Shown here piece after piece: positions 5,937 through 12,341 of a DNA stretch of 30,088 nt. Both the position numbers and the translations under genes were made by a program. The notes beneath the pieces are model-generated. The model worked only from the letters and a program-made list of their open reading frames with translations. It was not told where the DNA came from and made no database searches. Source of the stretch: a virus; the IMG/VR virus record IMGVR_UViG_3300024520_000357, positions 1-30,088 of that record. One strand, given 5' to 3'. Each line of letters starts with the position of its first letter. Position 1 is the stretch's first letter.

Positions 5937-6017
5937 ATGAGTAATCTCTTCTTTTTGTTCCTCTTCGGAATCGGAATGATCGCAATCGGGATCACTTGCG
6001 AGGTGTTCAATGTGTGA
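5937..6017 (+). CDS. 26-aa single-span membrane peptide
   Basis: ATG at 5937, one base after the previous stop. The product is MSNLFFLFLFGIGMIAIGIT followed by CEVFNV, essentially one transmembrane helix. It fills the only gap in an otherwise gapless operon and overlaps the next gene by 8 bases. No clear ribosome site of its own is seen, so expression would depend on coupling. It could be a tiny membrane-active peptide or a chance ORF. Confidence 0.4.
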   Translation: MSNLFFLFLFGIGMIAIGITCEVFNV

Positions 6018-6333
6018 TCTTTCTGCACTGGATCGGTTCCTGTATCGTCTTGGTCTTTTGTACATGGTCGAATACGTGGACGAGAATTACGGACGAGTGA
6101 AAAGATCCGAGTTCTTGGATATGGCGGGATCTACATCTCACAATATGAATATCTGGATGGTTCTGTTCGGTGATGATGAAGTGGAGTATTCACCAGGGGA
6201 TCTCTTCGGGGGTGTTGACCCGGCAAATGATCAATTGTTCCAAACTGCGTTCGATTGTGCGAACGATTCAAACTTGTTTTTTTCGATGCGGGATGCATTT
6301 ATTGAGGGGATTGAAAATGAATTACCATTCTGA
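6010..6333 (+). CDS. acidic hypothetical protein, 107 aa
   Basis: Not recognised. It starts MCDLSALDRFLYRLGLLYMV with AGGTG upstream. It is acidic, rich in aromatic residues and probably alpha-helical; KRSEFLDMAGSTSHNMNIWMVLFGD could be a degenerate HTH-like segment. There is no membrane span or catalytic motif. It overlaps the following gene by 17 bases, as is common in this operon. Confidence 0.55.
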   Translation: MCDLSALDRFLYRLGLLYMVEYVDENYGRVKRSEFLDMAGSTSHNMNIWMVLFGDDEVEYSPGDLFGGVDPANDQLFQTAFDCANDSNLFFSMRDAFIEGIENELPF

Positions 6334-6649
6334 TTTTGTGACCTTGGATGGGACTGAATACCGCTTGACCTCTCACAACGGGGCGCGGTGGTGGATGACT
6401 CCACAGGCGTTTGAGTTTGTAGATGATCGGATCTTGCTTGTGGCCAGGTGCCAAGGTGAGGCCGATTACTGCAAAAATGCCGGGCTGGATCTGTTTTTGG
6501 GGATGAGGAACGGACAGGTGATTGTGAAGTATCAAAGGAAATGGTCGAAGGTTGATTTTGGGCCAGATAATTCCAAATGGATCGAGCAGAGGAATCGAGA
6601 GATTGAGATCCAAAAAGACAAGGAAGCAAGGGCGGCCAGGGCTCGATAA
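6317..6649 (+). CDS. hypothetical protein, 110 aa
   Basis: Not recognised. The start at 6317 (MNYHSDFVTLDG) is the first plausible ATG within the end of the previous gene, with GAGGGG upstream (6304-6309). The N-terminal two thirds look beta-rich (FVTLDGTEYRLT, ARWWMTPQAFEFV, GQVIVKYQRKW). The C-terminus is a highly charged helix (NREIEIQKDKEARAARAR) of the kind that binds nucleic acid or ends a small phage protein. It is the last gene before a new promoter at 6678. Confidence 0.55.
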   Translation: MNYHSDFVTLDGTEYRLTSHNGARWWMTPQAFEFVDDRILLVARCQGEADYCKNAGLDLFLGMRNGQVIVKYQRKWSKVDFGPDNSKWIEQRNREIEIQKDKEARAARAR

Positions 6650-6677
6650 TCTAATTTGCAATTGGCCAAATGAAACC

Positions 6678-6705
6678 TGTACATGTTACCGTGTTATGTT
6701 ATGAT
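6678..6705 (+). promoter_or_regulatory. sigma70-like promoter with motif in the spacer
   Basis: TGTACA (6678-6683), 16-bp spacer, TATGAT (6700-6705). The spacer carries TTACCGTGTTAT (6686-6697). It resembles the leftward cassette promoters and precedes the leader ACCACTAAAACCACCGAGGA. Confidence 0.7.
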
Positions 6706-6743
6706 TGAGTATGGAATTAACCACTAAAACCACCGAGGACAAA

Positions 6744-7055
6744 ATGAAAATCAAAACGGCATTCAGTGCAGCAAGAGAAGGCACATCACAAATGATTTGG
6801 GATCGGGTTGCTGTTGTTGTAGATGAAAACGACGAAGAGATGATGAACAAAAACAAAGCAATCGTGACAGCACATAAAGAAAGCTCCTCTGGATGGTATT
6901 CAAATTCAGACGGAACAAAAACATTTCGGAACACAAAACGTTTTTTCTACTGGGAAGTAATGATCGAGGCTACCGATCCTTCCCTTTCGTTCGGAAAATC
7001 ATTCCGATCCAGAAAAGAAGCAAAAGAATTCATCAAAGATAATCTGTTGAACTAA
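6744..7055 (+). CDS. small hypothetical protein, 103 aa
   Basis: The start at 6744 is chosen because the conserved leader CCGAGGACAAA lies directly upstream; an ATG at 6705 would use the promoter itself as coding sequence. The protein is basic overall. Its C-terminal 45 residues contain RFFYWEVMIEA, then SFRSRKEAKEFIKDNLL, a strand-strand-helix pattern shared with the proteins at 151-363 and 4692-4865. No family is assigned. Confidence 0.6.
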   Translation: MKIKTAFSAAREGTSQMIWDRVAVVVDENDEEMMNKNKAIVTAHKESSSGWYSNSDGTKTFRNTKRFFYWEVMIEATDPSLSFGKSFRSRKEAKEFIKDNLLN

Positions 7056-7062
7056 ACCACCA

Positions 7063-7076
7063 GCCCCTTCGGGGGC
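7063..7076 (+). promoter_or_regulatory. intergenic GC hairpin without a T-tract
   Basis: GCCCC TTC GGGGGC lies directly after the stop of the 103-aa gene and before the leader ACAACCACCGAGGAAG. It has the same placement as the hairpin at 4873-4887. No T-run follows in either case. Confidence 0.5.
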
Positions 7077-7095
7077 ACAACCACCGAGGAAGAAA

Positions 7096-7713
7096 ATGAG
7101 TATTTTAGACACCCTTCGAAAAGGGAATCACGTTTGCAGATTGCAAGGGAAAGAGTTCGTTCTTCTTTCCGGGCTTCTCACTCTTGCCCACGAAAACGGG
7201 TTGGAGTCTCTTGATGCAACAATGATCGAGCATGATCCAGGTGAGAAGGTGGCGGTTTTTCGTTGCCTTGCTTCGGGATCTCGTGGCTCCTTCTCAGGTC
7301 ATGGGGATGCATCACCGGATAATCTCAGCCGTAATATGGTCCCGTCTTACATTCGAATGGCTGAAACAAGATCTATTGCCAGATCTCTCCGGTTTTACTT
7401 GGGGATCGGCATGTGTGCGCGGGATGAGCTGCCCGGCAACATGGGAAACCAGGAACCAGAACCACAACCGAAGCCACAACCAGAACCAGAACCACAACCA
7501 GAACCACAGAATGGGGCACCGATCCATCATTCATCTTGGGAGGAGGATCGAAGAGGGTTCTGTGCTTCTGTTGCCGAGTTCGGTGGATACGATGCGGTTG
7601 CAGCTTGGGCAGAGTCGAACAGCTACGGGAGACCTTCGCACTGGTCAACCAAAAAGAGATCGGTCTTGCTGGATAAGATCAAGTCAGGAAAGATCCAGAT
7701 TATCCCTTTTTGA
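7096..7713 (+). CDS. possible single-strand annealing or recombination protein, 205 aa
   Basis: The start follows ACCGAGGAAGAAA. Residues 18-112 (KEFVLLSGLLTLAHENGLESL ... SYIRMAETRSIARSLRFYLGIGMCARDELPG) recall phage recombination proteins of the Erf/Rad52 type, where a strand-rich region is followed by a helix with an AETR-IARSLR-like motif. A Pro/Glu/Gln linker (PEPQPKPQPEPEP) then joins a C-terminal domain of about 55 residues (FCASVAEFGGYDAVAAWAESN...). The linker-plus-tail layout also fits annealing proteins with a separate interaction domain. The assignment rests on motif resemblance only. Confidence 0.4.
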   Translation: MSILDTLRKGNHVCRLQGKEFVLLSGLLTLAHENGLESLDATMIEHDPGEKVAVFRCLASGSRGSFSGHGDASPDNLSRNMVPSYIRMAETRSIARSLRFYLGIGMCARDELPGNMGNQEPEPQPKPQPEPEPQPEPQNGAPIHHSSWEEDRRGFCASVAEFGGYDAVAAWAESNSYGRPSHWSTKKRSVLLDKIKSGKIQIIPF

Positions 7714-7750
7714 CTAATATGCTATGATCTCCCCTTGTTTGGGGTTGATT

Positions 7751-7999
7751 GTGGCCGATCGCTTTCCTCTGTTCTTGCGGGAACAGATCCGAGAAGGAAT
7801 AACAGCGGAAGAGATCGCGAAAGCGTGCAGATGCCATGTTTCATCGGTGAGGAAGTGGAGCCAGGGGCGAAGATTGCCAAACTTGAATTATGCGCTTGAC
7901 ATCTTCTTTCTTGTCGCAAGCAAAACAGGAAAACCGATCGAGGCGGTGATCGTGGATGGGTTGATAGAAAGAGAGAAAGGACAAACAAAGAAAACGTGA
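7751..7999 (+). CDS. small helix-turn-helix regulator, 82 aa
   Basis: An HTH is clear: REGITAEEIAKACRCHVSSVRKWSQGRRLPN, a helix-turn-helix of XRE/sigma-region-4 type spanning about residues 12-42. The rest is helical with a charged tail (LIEREKGQTKKT). GTG at 7751 is preferred because GGGG lies six bases upstream; an ATG at 7724 lacks a ribosome site. A small hairpin (CCCC TTGTTT GGGG, 7731-7744) could cover that site. It is a candidate for the protein acting on the repeated promoter-spacer motif. Confidence 0.65.
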   Translation: MADRFPLFLREQIREGITAEEIAKACRCHVSSVRKWSQGRRLPNLNYALDIFFLVASKTGKPIEAVIVDGLIEREKGQTKKT

Positions 8000-8024
8000 T
8001 ACAGTAACACAAGGAGAATGACCA

Positions 8025-8252
8025 ATGTTAACCGAGGCAGAAAAGAAGATCATCCGAGCAGGATCCATGGGAGGCAAGCCGAAGCACAACCCCGACGATC
8101 CAGATCGCAGATGTACAACGTCGGTCCGGTTTTCAGCTTCAACGCTTTCAAAACTGGATCGACTCATAAATCAGGACCGAAGCCTATCCAGGGGAGGGAT
8201 CGTTCGTCTTGCTCTGGATCAGTTCCTCCAAAAGATGGAGGTGAAGAAATGA
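8025..8252 (+). CDS. ribbon-helix-helix (CopG/Arc-like) protein, 75 aa
   Basis: The N-terminal 25 residues are basic and flexible (GGKPKHNPDDPDRRC). Residues 30-70 match the ribbon-helix-helix pattern: strand TTSVRFSA, helix STLSKLDRLINQ, turn SLSRGG, helix IVRLALDQFLQKM. Such proteins dimerise and bind DNA through the strand, usually as small repressors. The ATG is eight bases after AAGGAG. GTGATACAGTAACAC at 7996-8010, related to the promoter motif on the other strand, lies just upstream, so the gene may be autoregulated. It is coupled to the next gene by ATGA. Confidence 0.7.
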   Translation: MLTEAEKKIIRAGSMGGKPKHNPDDPDRRCTTSVRFSASTLSKLDRLINQDRSLSRGGIVRLALDQFLQKMEVKK

Positions 8253-8500
8253 AGATCACCCCGATACTTTTGGCGAAGATTACACACAAAATAGCTGTTG
8301 ATGCTACCGAAAAGGGGCGTAATGTCTTCTGGGCTCAGGATGGATCTGCGCGGTTGTTGAAGATCCCGGTTACGAGTGATCAACGGATTCAGGTAAACCC
8401 GGCAGCAAAGAACGGGGGAGGGGATCCCGTGGAATATGAGCGGTACAGCTTGAGAATGAAAGGGGTTACAACTGAATGTTGGATCGAGGTGGCGCGGTGA
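8249..8500 (+). CDS. small hypothetical protein, 83 aa
   Basis: Not recognised. The start overlaps the stop of the ribbon-helix-helix gene (ATGA). The protein begins MKITPILLAKITHKIAVDA and is mainly polar with beta character in its second half (YERYSLRMKGVTTECWIEV). No catalytic motif or membrane span. The longer in-frame reading that extends back to 8018 runs across the ribbon-helix-helix gene and is rejected. Confidence 0.5.
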   Translation: MKITPILLAKITHKIAVDATEKGRNVFWAQDGSARLLKIPVTSDQRIQVNPAAKNGGGDPVEYERYSLRMKGVTTECWIEVAR

Positions 8501-8769
8501 AGCGTTTGGAAGAATACCGCTATTTCAACGCGATCGACAAAAACGGAAATACTTGTAATTTGTTGCTATCTCCGTTTGAGGTTGCACTATCAAAACAGCG
8601 GATCGAGGAATACCCAGAAGTGAGAACATGGAAACCGGATCCGTGGGCTCCACCACAACCAGGCCCAACGCTTCCAAACCCTCCAAGACTTGATCCTCTT
8701 CGGGTCGGTGGTGTCTTCGCTTGTGTTCTGGTTGTCTTGTTTCTGCTCGTTAATTGTGGGTGTGGGTGA
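8497..8769 (+). CDS. hypothetical protein with C-terminal membrane segment, 90 aa
   Basis: The GTG at 8497 overlaps the previous stop (GTGA). An ATG at 8476 would add seven residues. The first 45 residues are charged and helical (KRLEEYRYFN, FEVALSKQRIEEY). A proline-rich segment (DPWAPPQPGPTLPNPPRLDP) follows, then one hydrophobic helix (VGGVFACVLVVLFLLV) and a cysteine-rich end (NCGCG). This tail-anchored topology could serve a membrane-linked early function, but none is known. TGATG links it to the methyltransferase gene. Confidence 0.5.
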   Translation: MKRLEEYRYFNAIDKNGNTCNLLLSPFEVALSKQRIEEYPEVRTWKPDPWAPPQPGPTLPNPPRLDPLRVGGVFACVLVVLFLLVNCGCG

Positions 8770-10421
8770 TGGATACAACATTGGAACCATCGTCATACTT
8801 TACAAAAACATCGGATCTCACACCGTGGGAAAAGAACCCCCGAAAGAATGATCATGCTGTTGATGAGGTGGCGGGATCAATCGAGCGCTTTGGCTTCTCA
8901 TCTCCGATAATCGCAAACCAGGAACTCAGAATAATAGCCGGGCACACCAGGTGGAAGGCAGCGCAAAAACTCGGTCTCGAATATGTGCCCGTTCGGGTTC
9001 TGGATCTCAATGATGCAGAATGTCAACTTCTCGCAATCGCTGACAACAAACTGGGAGAATTGGCCGATTGGGACGATGGGGTTTTGAACGATGTTCTCAA
9101 CCGACTACAGGACGAGGGGAAGGATCTAACCGGGATCGGATTCGATGAAGAGGAACTATCAACCCTATTAGAGCGGATCGACGATACCGAAGAGGTTGAT
9201 AAAGAATTGCCAGAACCCCAGCCGGTTATCGTGGACGTATCCGGAGAGATTCGGCAGGGTGATTGTATCGAGTTGATGAGGCAAATGGAGCCATGCTCGA
9301 TTGATGCCATAATTACCGATCCACCATACGGCATAAATTTCATGGGGAAAGGTTGGGATTGCTCCGTGCCAGGTTTGGAGTGGGCGCGGGAGTGCTTTCG
9401 AGTTCTCAAGCCAGGTGGCCACATTTTGGCATTTGGTGGAACCAGGACGATTCATCGGTTGACATGTGCGATTGAAGATGCACAGTTTGAGATACGCGAC
9501 CAAATTGCATGGATGCAATTCCAAGGCTTCCCAAAATCTCTCAATATATCGAAAAATATCGATGATATGGCGGGGGCGGTTCGGGAGGTTGTGGGGATGG
9601 GAGGCGCGAGGTGTTCCGATCTTGAGGCTGGGAGGCCGTGTAGTCATTCCGAAAGAGAGGAGAGGTCACAATCTGGGGGAACAGTTCACACCATGCGAAC
9701 CAAACCCAAAACCCCAGACGCGATCAAGTGGGACGGGTACGGAACAGGTTTGAAACCCAGCTACGAATTGGCAATACTGGCAAGAAAGCCAATCGAGGAA
9801 AGCACGATCACGAAACAGGTTTTGAAGACGGGAACCGGGGCTTTGAATATTGACGGGTGCAGATTCGCCTATGGTGACCCGTGTTGGGTTGGTCCACAGG
9901 ATGATCCGGGGAATAGGAATAATACACAGGAGAGGTTTTCTCATACTGTTCATTTACCACCCGTTTATTTGGAGTCATCCGATCTGGGAAGATGGCCAGC
10001 AAACATCTATCAATGCCCAAAACCGTCACGAGATGAGCGGGAGCGTGGGTGTGAGGATTTGGAGGCTGTGACAGGTGCCGAGGCTGTAGAACGAAAAGAA
10101 GGATCAGCGGGAAAAGACAACCCAAGAGCGGGAGCAGGTCGAACAGCGGAAACCGTGAAGAACAACCACCCAACGGTCAAACCCTTGGGAGTCATGAAGT
10201 GGCTGTGTAAACTGGTTGGAGGTCAACCGGGATCGGTGATCTTGGATACTTTCAGCGGTTCGGGAACTACAGGCTGTGCTGCTGTTCTCCAAGGCTTCAA
10301 CTTTATCGGTCTGGAAATGGATCCCCGATATGTGGAGATAAGCCGGGCCAGGTTGGCCTATTGGTCAGGAGGTGGTGAAGATTCCGAGGTGGATGATGGG
10401 AAAGGCTGGCAGACCGAGTAA
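8769..10421 (+). CDS. ParB-like domain fused to DNA methyltransferase, 550 aa
   Basis: The start is the ATG overlapping the previous stop (TGATG); a start at 8754 is disfavoured. Residues about 10-95 are ParB/sulfiredoxin-like: NPRKNDHAVDEVAGSIERFG, then IIAGHTRWKAAQKLGL and the trailing LLAIADNKLGE. From about residue 160 a class-beta amino-methyltransferase follows: catalytic DPPYG at residues 184-188 precedes the SAM-binding FSGSGTT at 495. HPTVKPLGVMKWL before motif I is also typical. The enzyme probably methylates an exocyclic amine (N6-adenine or N4-cytosine), likely to protect phage DNA from host restriction. The target site cannot be read from sequence. Confidence 0.92.
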   Translation: MDTTLEPSSYFTKTSDLTPWEKNPRKNDHAVDEVAGSIERFGFSSPIIANQELRIIAGHTRWKAAQKLGLEYVPVRVLDLNDAECQLLAIADNKLGELADWDDGVLNDVLNRLQDEGKDLTGIGFDEEELSTLLERIDDTEEVDKELPEPQPVIVDVSGEIRQGDCIELMRQMEPCSIDAIITDPPYGINFMGKGWDCSVPGLEWARECFRVLKPGGHILAFGGTRTIHRLTCAIEDAQFEIRDQIAWMQFQGFPKSLNISKNIDDMAGAVREVVGMGGARCSDLEAGRPCSHSEREERSQSGGTVHTMRTKPKTPDAIKWDGYGTGLKPSYELAILARKPIEESTITKQVLKTGTGALNIDGCRFAYGDPCWVGPQDDPGNRNNTQERFSHTVHLPPVYLESSDLGRWPANIYQCPKPSRDERERGCEDLEAVTGAEAVERKEGSAGKDNPRAGAGRTAETVKNNHPTVKPLGVMKWLCKLVGGQPGSVILDTFSGSGTTGCAAVLQGFNFIGLEMDPRYVEISRARLAYWSGGGEDSEVDDGKGWQTE

Positions 10422-10842
10422 GTTCAATGCAGACAGAAAAAAGAGGATAATCGAGGCTACGCGAGTAGGTTCTTCTCGCCCAATCAGCGCGGCCTATGCT
10501 GGCATACCCCTTAGAACCCTCCAAGCGTGGATGAGCAGAGGCCGAAGGGATGAGGATCAAAACTCCGAGTATGCCCAATTTGTGCGTGATGTGGATCTTG
10601 CCGAGGCCCAAGGAGCGATCAAGGCTCTCGCATTGATACAGAGTGCGGCTATGAATGGATCTTGGCAGGCTGCGGCATGGTTACTCGAACGTCGCCATGG
10701 TTACAGGCGTGAAATGTCATTGGCTGTCACGGTTGAGGCTGACAGTGAGGTTTTGAGCGTCGATCAACTGATGATGGAAATAGCAGAAGCCGACACGGTG
10801 ATCTCAATGCTATCTGGTCCGGTGGTGGATCTGGATGGATGA
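10396..10842 (+). CDS. terS: putative terminase small subunit, 148 aa
   Basis: It sits directly before the large subunit and overlaps both neighbours. The start at 10396 (MGKAGRPSKF) is six bases from GAGG. The N-terminal third is an HTH: RIIEATRVGSSRPISAAYAG, then IPLRTLQAWMSRGRR, as in small subunits that bind the packaging site. The middle is helical (FVRDVDLAEAQGAIKALALIQ, WQAAAWLLERRHG), as expected for oligomerisation. The C-terminal region should contact the motor. Small-subunit identity rests on position, size and the HTH. Confidence 0.78.
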   Translation: MGKAGRPSKFNADRKKRIIEATRVGSSRPISAAYAGIPLRTLQAWMSRGRRDEDQNSEYAQFVRDVDLAEAQGAIKALALIQSAAMNGSWQAAAWLLERRHGYRREMSLAVTVEADSEVLSVDQLMMEIAEADTVISMLSGPVVDLDG

Positions 10843-12316
10843 CAACCGGGCACGATTATCAAAGGGCTTGGATGCCCGGAAAGCATTACTCAGAAAGGCT
10901 GAAAAGTATCCGCTTTCGGTCGCTCGATTGTGGGAACCGCATTGTTGCCGGTGGGATGGTCTTGGGGCTGAGTCACCGAGGGCGCGTGGGTGTGGGCAAC
11001 CAATGGCTCACATCTCCGGTGGCGTCTTTCGTTGTGATCGGTGCGGGATTGTCGAGCCCAGAACATCTCAGCGGGAGGTTATCCGTACAATCCTTCTTGG
11101 TGGTGATGCTTGCTTGGTCGCGGGTGGGAACCGTGCAGGGAAAACCCAAATGGGAGCACAATTGGTGGTTGCTATCGCGGCGGGATCCGGTGAACATTGG
11201 GTGAGGGATTGGATGGCGTTGAACGACATTCCCCATGCATTGATCCCAGAGAAGCCCTGTACCGTTTGGGTCGGGTCACTCTCTTATGGGGATGGCTTGG
11301 AATACCTCCGTCCGAAACTGGATGAATATCTCCCAAAAGGAACAAAGAGAAGACAATGGGGCGCGAACAATCGAGGTTTAGCTGTATTGCCCAACAATGG
11401 TCGGATCGTTTCAATGTCTTGCGATTCCGGGCGGGAAAAATGGCAGGGTGGATCGCCTTCTGTAGTTTGGCTGGATGAGGAACCAGGGGAGGACATATTT
11501 GATGAATGTATGCTACGGGTTGTTGATGCGAAGGGATGGGTATTGGTTACAGCGACTCCGTTGAAAGGGCTCACCTGGATGCATGATCGCTTTTTGGATA
11601 CTCCACTACCTGGATTCTCAACGGATCGGATCTCCGGGCTCGATAATCCTTATATCAGTTCTCGCAAAATGAAGTCTGCTGTTGCCCATCTTACCGAGGC
11701 ATCACAGAGGTCCCGGTTGTTTGGGGAATTCACATCTCAGGCGGGATTGGTCTATTCTGAATTCTCGCCATCTCTGCACATTCAGTCTGTGGAGATTGGG
11801 GAAGGGTGGGAAAGGCATCGATCTATAGATTTTGGTTCAACCCATCCATTCTGTTGTTTGTTCGTGGCGGTGGCCCCTTCGGGTGCGCTCCGGGCGGATC
11901 CGGTTTTGTATGTCTACCAGGAATTGTATCAAACTGGAATGACGACAATCGAAGCGGGTAGGAAGATCAACGAAATGTCAGGGGATGATGAGTTCTTTTG
12001 GACGGTGTGTGACCCAGCCTCAAAAGATGGCAGACTCACTCTTTCCAGAGAATGCCAGATTCAAAATCGACCAGCCCCCAAACACATGGGATTATTGGAG
12101 ACCATCAACATGGTTCGGGATTTGATGGCCCCAGACAAAGAAGGAAAGCCGGGCATTTTGATCCATCCAGATTGCAAGAATTTAATTCGAGAGTTCAAGC
12201 TATATCGGTGGGATGCTCGTTCCAAGCGTGACATTCCGAAGAAGGAGTCAGATCATGCCTTGGATGCCTTGCGTTATCAATGTGCCCAGTGGGTAAGATA
12301 TAATCGGCATCGGTGA
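10835..12316 (+). CDS. terL: terminase large subunit, 493 aa
   Basis: ATP-driven DNA packaging motor and nuclease. Walker A is GGNRAGKT (97-104) and Walker B VVWLDEE (210-216), with the motif VTATPLKG following at 238-245. The nuclease domain has D332 in RSIDFGSTH, D393 in VCDPASKD and the C-terminal DHALDALRY (473-481). The first 75 residues carry cysteines at 37, 38, 53, 67 and 70 (CC...C...CDRC), a zinc-ribbon-like insertion before the ATPase that is not typical of all large terminases. The ATG overlaps the small-subunit stop by 8 bases. Confidence 0.95.
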   Translation: MDDNRARLSKGLDARKALLRKAEKYPLSVARLWEPHCCRWDGLGAESPRARGCGQPMAHISGGVFRCDRCGIVEPRTSQREVIRTILLGGDACLVAGGNRAGKTQMGAQLVVAIAAGSGEHWVRDWMALNDIPHALIPEKPCTVWVGSLSYGDGLEYLRPKLDEYLPKGTKRRQWGANNRGLAVLPNNGRIVSMSCDSGREKWQGGSPSVVWLDEEPGEDIFDECMLRVVDAKGWVLVTATPLKGLTWMHDRFLDTPLPGFSTDRISGLDNPYISSRKMKSAVAHLTEASQRSRLFGEFTSQAGLVYSEFSPSLHIQSVEIGEGWERHRSIDFGSTHPFCCLFVAVAPSGALRADPVLYVYQELYQTGMTTIEAGRKINEMSGDDEFFWTVCDPASKDGRLTLSRECQIQNRPAPKHMGLLETINMVRDLMAPDKEGKPGILIHPDCKNLIREFKLYRWDARSKRDIPKKESDHALDALRYQCAQWVRYNRHR

Positions 12317-12341
12317 TATACTTTCACAAAAGGGGGCCAAA

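Noticed and set aside
8018-8500. 160-aa plus-strand open frame starting at 8018
   Set aside because: Its first half overlaps the clear ribbon-helix-helix gene; only the part from 8249 is kept as a gene.
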